From the NCBI GenBank assembly GCA_949130485.1, contig OX422191.1:6635754-6699753 (forward strand): a stretch of 64,000 nt of DNA, given 5' to 3'. Position 1 is the first letter of the stretch. Each line of letters opens with the position of its first letter. Below are positions 57,458 to 64,000 of this stretch, piece after piece. This stretch comes from Agelas oroides (Eukaryota; Porifera; Demospongiae; Agelasida; Agelasidae). Made by a program: the position numbers and the translations under genes. The notes beneath the pieces are model-generated. The model saw only the letters and a program-made list of their open reading frames with translations. It searched no databases and was not told the origin of the DNA.

Positions 57458-59006
57458 AAGACTTAAAAAACATTAAAAATGTAAAAAGATGTAGGGATGG
57501 CATGCCAAAAAGTATGCGAACAAGGTAGGGATAATGCATGAAAGCAAAGGTCAACATATTGGCAAAGCTCCATCCCTACATCTTTTTCACACTGCAGTTA
57601 GACAGCGTGTTTGAGAGCTACTTGGTAGCTATCTGGTAGCTACGTACGAGGCAAACATACCAGACACAAATGCTGGATCATACTCCTCGTTCCCAGGCTA
57701 TGTGGGAGGAGCTAGGAAGGGGTCTGAGAACGAGGCTACAGCAGTAAAGTTGGTGAACTTGTAGCCTCGTTCCCAGGCCTTGAGGGAGGAACTAGGAAGT
57801 GGCCTGAGAACGAGGCTACAGCTATGAACTGCCAGTGAAGTTTGGAGTGAACTTGTGGTACATTTCAGGAAGACCCCCATGCACTGTCTAACTGCAGTGT
57901 GAAAAAGATGTAGGGATGGAGCTTTGCCAATATGTTGACCTTTGCTTTCATGCATTATCCCTACCTTGTTCGCATACTTTTTGGCATGCCATCCCTACAT
58001 CTTTTTACATTTTTAATGTTTTTTAAGTCTTGTTTCTGTACTTTTTTTGATATTAATCTCAGTTACAGTTAGACCTAAGCCTAAGAAGAATATTTCAAGT
58101 GTAACCACAACACCAGAACTTGAAGCGGCGTTGACAGTTTAGTAGTGATTCCAGTGTGACATCTGCCCTCCCTGGAGAAAAGTGTATGTGCAATATAGCC
58201 AGCTAGAACCTGATGAAGGGCCAACCACTCTCCGTACCAAACTTTGTGAAAACAATTTCATAATTGAGTTGTCAATCACATGACGACTGACCAGCTGCAG
58301 CACAGAAAACTATCATACTGACAACAGACCATCCTAGCTTTACAGTTCACTGAAGCTGTGAGTAGGCTAGTTTTAGTGTAGCTACAAGTAGGCAGCTGAA
58401 TGCAGCGCCTTACCTACGTGGTGTTCATAAGCCTTGCCCAATGCCGCGGGGGAAAAAAACCGTGCCAACCATGCCCGCCCGCTCGCTTGTGTACTCTCGC
58501 TTCCAGACCAATGACCGTGGTCTTCGGTCTGGGAACGAGACTTCGTGTGCGCATGCGTACAAAATTAGAAAATGGCATCCTTCGCAACGGACAGCAGCCT
58601 CAGAGTGTTGTGAACGGCTTTTGTTGACCAGGGTGAATTTGAAGCTATGAAGACGCTGAGTGGTTGGGAAGCTGAGCGCTGTGATGAGCATCCGTTTCGT
58701 GCTAAAATCAAGGTGAGTACTTGAGCCGTTTTCGAGTTATCATAATTTACAAAGTGGTCGGAACAAAGAAAGAAGAATAAGAAAAATGGCACTTTTGCTA
58801 GCGCACACTTTTGTGTTTAGCTGTCTTCCGCGTGGCTTTTGGCCACTTGTATGATTGTTGCTGATCACAAAGGCACTCAAAGAGGAAGCCTGGGCGCTTA
58901 AATAAGCTTTTAGCGTGTTTGTGGTGAAGTTATACGGCTTTTGCTTAAGTATTGCATATATTGCGCGTCGGCGCCATCCCTACATAGAGAGTCTACCGAC
59001 TCTCTG
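57458..59006 (-). mobile_element. 1.55-kb composite repeat X, copy 2
   Basis: This inverse copy of 35797-37393 has the same ends: AAGACTT at 57458 and the AGAGAGTC/GACTCTCT hairpin ending at 59006. It interrupts an integrase exon between codons for NRHY and the RKTHG segment, where the two sides join in frame without a duplication. Hairpins of the TAGCCTCG family lie at 57683-57738 and 57762-57818. Confidence 0.8.
58647..58712 (+). CDS. conserved first-exon-like ORF in repeat X, copy 2
   Basis: Twenty-two codons (MKTLSGWEAERCDEH then PFRAKIK) are followed by GTGAGT, matching the copy at 36095-36160 with a few substitutions. The continuing exon is not recognisable. This may be the start of the gene once carried by repeat X, or a captured host first exon. 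Confidence 0.4.
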
Positions 59007-60837
59007 ATAGTGTCTGTTCCAATTAGTACGAAAATCATGTAGCTCCTGCTCCAAAATATGGAAGTAGCAATATGCCAGACACTGCCTTGAGAGAAAGAAA
59101 AATAATCATAACACTTAAGAACCACAAACATAAATACAATCAGATAACGAACTTATGCAATGTGTTGTTTGGGTTGAACGTTCCATCTGCAATAATCCTC
59201 TGTGTGTTGAGGAAGTGACTCATTTCAATACTACATACTTAGTATAAGTGCATATGCCATACCTCAAAGTGCTCCATCCAGAACAATAGTTTTGATTTCT
59301 TTAGAATGGACCACCAGCCTTCAATGCGCTGTATATCAGTGACACTTGAGATTCATGTATAAAAGTACTTAAATGCAAATTCACTTACAGTATTTGTTGT
59401 GGCTTTTCCATATGTGTATGATTTGGTTCCAGCATAGGAATCAGTGTGGTCTATCCGCAGTGCTATTTGAGTTGCTGCCAGATAGCAATTCTCAGTTCCA
59501 TAGTCTGACCTCACAAGACGAGGACAGCCTACAAGGCAGGCATCAAATGGCTTTTTGGGTAATGTTAACCCACAAAAGTTCTAGGTTACCTTTGTAGTTC
59601 TCTATAGCATTCAGATAGTAATCCACCACAACACGAGGATTGTGGTTTGTCAAAGAAACCTCCAGCCACAAGATTTTTCGTGAATACCTGAGTAAAAGCA
59701 AAACATGGTGCTAATGCACCCCAATGTCATGAACTATTTTACCCCACTGACCCATCAATACATCCATGTATGCAGAAGCCGTAAGTTCGAAGTTTGTCAT
59801 TGCCATCAATATGCCATATCTCATTTGGCCCCTACAAGGTAAAAATCTACTGTCACTCACAAGTTAAATATTACATAATTAGAAACCACACTGGTACCCA
59901 GTAGAACAGCATTTTGTACACTGCATTGATATTTACCTTGCAGCAATACACACGTCGCTTAAGTCGTTTACGCCTACGTTGTCTTGCTCCCACAGGATCA
60001 AGTTGGGATATCAAATTCATCACAGTGTCCCTACATTTTGACATTTTTTTAACAATGTGTACATACAATTATTAGCAAAACTCCAACCTTCGTACATAAA
60101 GTCCATAATCCTTTCGCAGAGTGTCCCAAACAGCCCGGTAGCCTAACAACCCATGGCATCTTTTAAGCTCCATCTGTGCAGCAGTACCAAACACTAACAA
60201 GTACACCACTTCCATCCCACTTTAACATGTACATGGCTTTACCTCAACACACTGTTTGATGATTGAGGCTGAATCCCATCTCATTCTTCGGCCACGACGT
60301 GCAAGACCAAGGTAGCACATACCTCTTTTCAACCAACTCATACTATAATTGACCAGTACATCAACATGTTGGTTTAATCAGTACAGAATGACAAACTTTG
60401 ATACTAACATGCACAGTCTGTGTGCTGTGAAGTGGAGTATGCCAGTCAACAAACAATTTCAAGGCTGCTTTGTTGACCAAGGCTTCTCTCCTTAATGTAC
60501 TAGTATTCACCTCACTGAAATTCGATGCTTGCATCTTAGGTATGACAGAATGATATGGTATGGCTTCTGCTGCCTGAAATAATAGCTGATCAGTTCTAAA
60601 TGATAGACAAACAAACGAATTCACAAAGTCAATGCTTATCAGTTTTAATAAATTACCATCAGCTGCTGGTTGTGGAATAGCCATGAATGCATGTACCTAG
60701 TAATGGAAGAAGTTAGCAATAACTCCCAAATCACATTAGTGTTAACCAAGCAAATCAGTTCTCTCTCATCTTTTGTATCACTACAAACACAATTTCACTT
60801 AGTTGCTTCAATTACACTGATTACAACTACCATAGAA

Positions 60838-62700
60838 AACTGTGCAGGCATTTCAACCTAGATCACTACCATTGTATGTAGAAAACCCAACTACAACAGC
60901 CAGGTTCTCAGGAATTCCAAGATCCCTGCACATGGTCCATGCACAAGAATTCCATCATTACTGTGCAGGCATTACAACCTGTATCTATCTGTACAGGTGT
61001 ATACGATCAAGCTGAAAAATGATCTCAGGAATTCCAAGATCCCTGCACATGGTCCATGCAAAATAATTCCATAATTACTGTGCAGGCATTACAACCTATA
61101 TCTATCCCTATACCTGTGTACAATCAAGCTTCAACAGGTTCTAAGGAATTCCAAGATCCCTGCACATGGTCCATGCAAAATAACTCTGTCTTTACTGTGC
61201 AAGCATTACAACCTATATCTATCTGTATAGGTGTATACAGTCTAGCTGAAAAATGATCTCAGGAATTCCAAGATCCCTGCACATTGTGCATGCACAAGAA
61301 TTCCGTCATTACTGTGCAGGCATTACAACCTATATCTATCTGTATAGGTGTATACAGTCAAGCTGAAAAATGATCTCAGGAATTCCAAGATCCCTGCACA
61401 TGGTACATGCACAAGAATTCCGTCATTACTGTGCAGGCATTACAACCTATATCTATCTGTACAGGTGTGTACAGTCAAGCTGAAAAATGATCTCAGGAAT
61501 TCCAAGATCCCTGCACATGGTACATGCAAAACATTCTGTCTTTACTGTGCAAGCATTACAACCTATATCTATCTGTATAGGTGTGTACAGTCAAGCTGAA
61601 AAATGATCTCAGGAATTCCAAGACCCCTGCACATGGTCCATGCAAAATAATTCCATCATTACTGTGCAGGCATTACAACCTGTTTCTGTTCCTATAGCTG
61701 CATACAATCAAGCTTCAACAGGTTCTAAGGAATTCCAAGATCCCTGCACATGGTCCATGCAAAATAACTCTGTCTTTACTGTGCAAGCATTACAACCTAT
61801 ATCTATCTGTATAGATGTATACAGTCAAGCTGAAAAATGATCTCAGGAATTCCAAGATCCCTGCACATGGTCCATGCAAAATAATTCTGTCTTTACTGTG
61901 CAAGCATTACAACCTATATCTATTTATATAGGTGTGTACAGTCAAGCTGAAAAATGATCTCAGGAATTCCAAGATCCCTGCACATGGTCCATGCAAAATA
62001 ATTCCGTCATTACTGTGCAGGCATTACAACCTGTATCTATCTGTACAGGTGTGTACAGTCAAGCTGAAAAATGATCTCAGGAATTCCAAGATCCCTGCAC
62101 ATGGTACATGCAAAATAATTCCGTCATTACTGCGCAGGCATTACAACCTGTATCTATCTGTATAGGTGTGTACAGTCAAGCTGAAAAATGATCTCAGGAA
62201 TTCCAAGATCCCTGCACATGGTACATGCAAAAATATTTTGTCTTTACTGTGCAAGCATTACAACCTATATCTATCTGTATAGGTGTGTACAATCAAGCTG
62301 AAAACTGATCTCAGGAATTCCAAGATCCCTGCACATGGTCCATGCAAAATAATTCCGTCATTACTGTGCAGGCATTACAACCTGTATCTATCCCTATACC
62401 TGCATACAATCAAGCTTCAACAGGTTCTAAGGAATTCCAAGATCCCTGCACATGGTCCATGCAAAATAACTCTGTCTTTACTGTGCAGGCATTACAACCT
62501 ATATCTATCTGTATAGGTGTATACAGTCAAGCTGAAAAACGACCTCAGGAATTCCAAGATCCCTGCACATGCTCCATGCAAAATAATTCCGTCATTACTG
62601 TGCAGGCATTACAACCTATAACTATACTTATAGTTGCATACAATCAAGCTTCAACAGCTTCTCAGGGGAGTCAAGACCCCTCACGTGGTTCACGCAAAGC
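60838..62700 (-). repeat. 117-bp satellite array, right subterminal, ~15 units
   Basis: GATCCCTGCACATGGTCCAT starts units at 60921, 61038, 61155, 61272 and 61389, and so on to about 62560, with a strict 117-bp period. The unit is the inverse of the left array. The many small frames across it are repeat artefacts. It is three times longer than the left array. Confidence 0.95.
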
Positions 62701-63155
62701 AACCCTTTGCACTCCATGAAACTGCCCAGGGCATCAGAAAGAAGACCATGGGAGTATTGCCACTTGAATAAGTCGTGTAACTGTGTTTTGCAATGGTTAC
62801 TTACGCAACTAGCCTACTGGACAGGTGGCTAATCGGGCCCAGCCTATGCTAACATCACTAAAGTTATATACACACATAATTAAGCCCAAAAACAAAACCT
62901 AAATCGTGTCCAGCGATGCTTACCTCTCCTCTCCTTCCACAAGGAAACAGAGATCACTTTTTGCCGGTCCCCTAGCTCGATTACAGTGTTGCCTGTCTTT
63001 TCCGCGTCCAGCTTGATTCTTTACTGCGCATGCGTGCACATGCGCCTTAGGTTTACAAAAAGGCGCGGGCGGGGGGTGGAAGGTCAAACGGTGAACCAAG
63101 TATTACGTTTTCGGTATTCGTCATTCGTTATAATTTGATCCTTCTCGGCCACCGT
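62640..63155 (-). repeat. right terminal inverted repeat, outer part
   Basis: This is the reverse complement of 55312-55850 with few differences, including CGCGCC next to the GGGGGGTGG run and the GCTTACCTCTCC (inverse AGGTAAGC) donor. It ends TCGGCCACCGTA. Confidence 0.9.
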
Positions 63156-63176
63156 AGCGTTAACATACATGGTCAA

Positions 63177-63305
63177 CTTGACTTCACAAAAATGCGATAC
63201 AAGTGTCGGAAATAGTAGAAGAAAGTCCGACAACTCGACTGAGTGATTAACTTGCAGTCATTAGTGGAACAAGGGCAGGAGTTACAATTGCAAGATTAGT
63301 GCATA
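63177..63305 (+). promoter_or_regulatory. conserved proximal promoter / 5' leader of membrane gene E
   Basis: This matches 14302-14432 and 39297-39419. The big transposon ends only 22 bp upstream, so the proximal segment is intact but its distal block is now about 7.8 kb away. Confidence 0.5.
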
Positions 63306-64000
63306 ATGAAAGCAATGGAGATTTTCTTGCTCAACCTTTTGCTGAGTTTCGCAGTGCAGACTACTGGCCAGAAAGATGTCTGCCCTCCCTGGTTCATTCC
63401 TGACAACAGCTCAAGTACTGGATGCTCTTGCACTTCAGACTTGCACGGATATGTTAAATGTAGTTCAGACTTTCCATTAGTGCGTTTCGGCAACTGTATG
63501 ACCTACAACAGTGAAAATGAGGCTACTGAAGTTGGACCTTGTCCATACATTCAGCACTACAATACTACTACTATCATTGATAATATCTTATTTTTTCAGC
63601 TGCCAAGTAATGTATCCTTGCTTAATGAGTTCATGTGTGGGCCACTAAATCAAGAAGGCGCACTGTGTGGAAAGTGTAAAGATGACTATGGCATTGCACT
63701 GTACTCATACACTCTGGAATGCAGTAAGTGCTGGGGACATGGTTATGGGTGGGTCCTGTACTATTTTCTAGAACTCTTTCCGATAACTGTGCTGTACTTT
63801 CTGGTGGTGATTTTCCACGTAAGAGCTACATCCTCCCCACTGAGTGCCCTTGTGTTCATGAGTCAGATTGTAGTGTACACATTTCGACTGAATGTATCCC
63901 TCCTCCTGTATGTTGAGAATGAACTAAAAGGGTTTTCATATGTGACAGTTGAAGTTCTGCTCACACTATGTGGTATATGGAGCTTGGACATTTTTCGTTT
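63306..64000 (+). CDS. membrane-protein family copy E, partial at window edge
   Basis: The ATG at 63306 starts MKAMEIFLLNLLLSF, then QKDVCPPWFIPDN, the ectodomain with the variant MCGPLNQEGALCGKCKDDYG, and the first three hydrophobic segments to LCGIWSLDIF at the edge. The 231 codons visible are open. The R-to-Q and G-to-D changes in the conserved CGPLNREG...KDGYG motif are unusual, since all other copies keep them. Whether the rest is intact cannot be seen. Confidence 0.85.
   Translation, partial: MKAMEIFLLNLLLSFAVQTTGQKDVCPPWFIPDNSSSTGCSCTSDLHGYVKCSSDFPLVRFGNCMTYNSENEATEVGPCPYIQHYNTTTIIDNILFFQLPSNVSLLNEFMCGPLNQEGALCGKCKDDYGIALYSYTLECSKCWGHGYGWVLYYFLELFPITVLYFLVVIFHVRATSSPLSALVFMSQIVVYTFRLNVSLLLYVENELKGFSYVTVEVLLTLCGIWSLDIFR

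Larger units (their letters stand above)
57173..60692 (-). pseudogene. rve/DDE integrase-type transposase gene, multi-exon, broken by an insertion
   Basis: On the minus strand short exons with GT-AG borders encode: a start at 60692; 60573-60409 (AAEAIPYHSV...); near 60340-60240 (a RRGRRMRWDS segment); near 60170-60090 (HGLLGYRAVWDTLRKDYG); and 60040-59935 (LDPVGARQRRRKRLKRRVY). The catalytic core follows: WHIDGNDKL near 59800 (first D), YSRKILWLEV near 59690, CPRLVRSDYGTEN near 59520 (second D) and RIEGWWSILKKSK near 59330 (E). The next exon ends at RTNWNRHY (59007), where repeat X (57458-59006) is inserted. Coding resumes with RKTHGSRCPPGVPDDLHTL at 57450 and ends near 57173. The first three exon borders are uncertain. 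The gene catalyses or catalysed cut-and-paste of this element, and the insertion probably inactivates it. Confidence 0.78.
55312..63155. mobile_element. 7.8-kb integrase-type DNA transposon with ~1-kb TIRs
   Basis: The ends are TACGGTGGCCGA and its inverse TCGGCCACCGTA. The first several hundred bases of each end are nearly identical in inverse orientation, including the GC-rich tract with CGCGCC and the AGGTAAGCATCG splice-donor segment. Flanks GGGTTAA (55305-55311) and GCGTTAA (63156-63162) look like a 7-bp duplication with one change. The empty site is seen at 14272-14280. It encodes an rve/DDE integrase on the minus strand. The general type recalls IS3EU or Ginger-like elements, but the superfamily is not settled here. 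Confidence 0.85.

Noticed and set aside
61056..62719. Series of 66-125 codon ORFs with similar sequences
   Set aside because: All arise from the 117-bp satellite; 117 is divisible by three, so frames stay open across units without being genes.

Overview
The window looks like a stretch of a non-bilaterian animal genome, most probably a demosponge. It is AT-rich and intron-bearing, with one inferred 37-bp intron and others under 100 bp. It holds several clades of non-LTR retrotransposons and a tandemly expanded family of cysteine-rich polytopic membrane proteins. The taxonomic call is an inference from gene content and intron size; nothing in the window proves the species.

The resident genes are copies of one membrane-protein family: a signal peptide, a Cys-rich ectodomain of about 120 residues, nine or ten hydrophobic segments, and a cytoplasmic tail ending in conserved sorting-like motifs. 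One copy is intact (44541-46427, minus). One runs off the right edge and is open so far (63306-64000, plus). Two are near-complete but frameshifted (14433-16842 and 39420-41296). One has a stop and a frameshift (18119-19904). At least seven fragments lie between them. Copies at 14433 and 39420 sit in a duplicated unit of roughly 5 kb that includes the promoter block and 3' flank. A separate small secreted or GPI-anchored Cys-rich gene lies at 49153-49857.

Mobile DNA fills the rest. At 2225-11027, four copies of an R2-like non-LTR retrotransposon (restriction-like endonuclease type) lie head to tail in one broken-up (CT)n tract. Two copies carry full-length ORFs and two are 5'-truncated, and every junction is in CT repeats. 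At 20051-27573 is a 7.5-kb DNA transposon with long inverted repeats. It encodes one predicted protein in which a ubiquitin-like fold, a B-box zinc finger, a RecQ helicase and a Mutator-like DDE transposase are joined in frame. At 55312-63155 is a 7.8-kb element with inverted repeats of about 1 kb that carry 117-bp satellites. It encodes an intron-containing rve/integrase-type transposase and a captured protein-kinase exon. It has inserted just upstream of the last membrane-protein gene, and its transposase gene is itself broken by a 1.55-kb repeat that has a second copy at 35797-37393. Smaller insertions with clear target-site duplications (hAT-like, Mutator-like, and a MITE full of 16-bp palindromes) can be dated because the paralogous loci give the empty sites.

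Between 28 and 36 kb there are decayed LINE pieces and hairpin MITEs. The strongest candidates for something undescribed are the Ubl/B-box/RecQ/MULE transposon and the retrotransposon that appears to home to (CT)n microsatellites.
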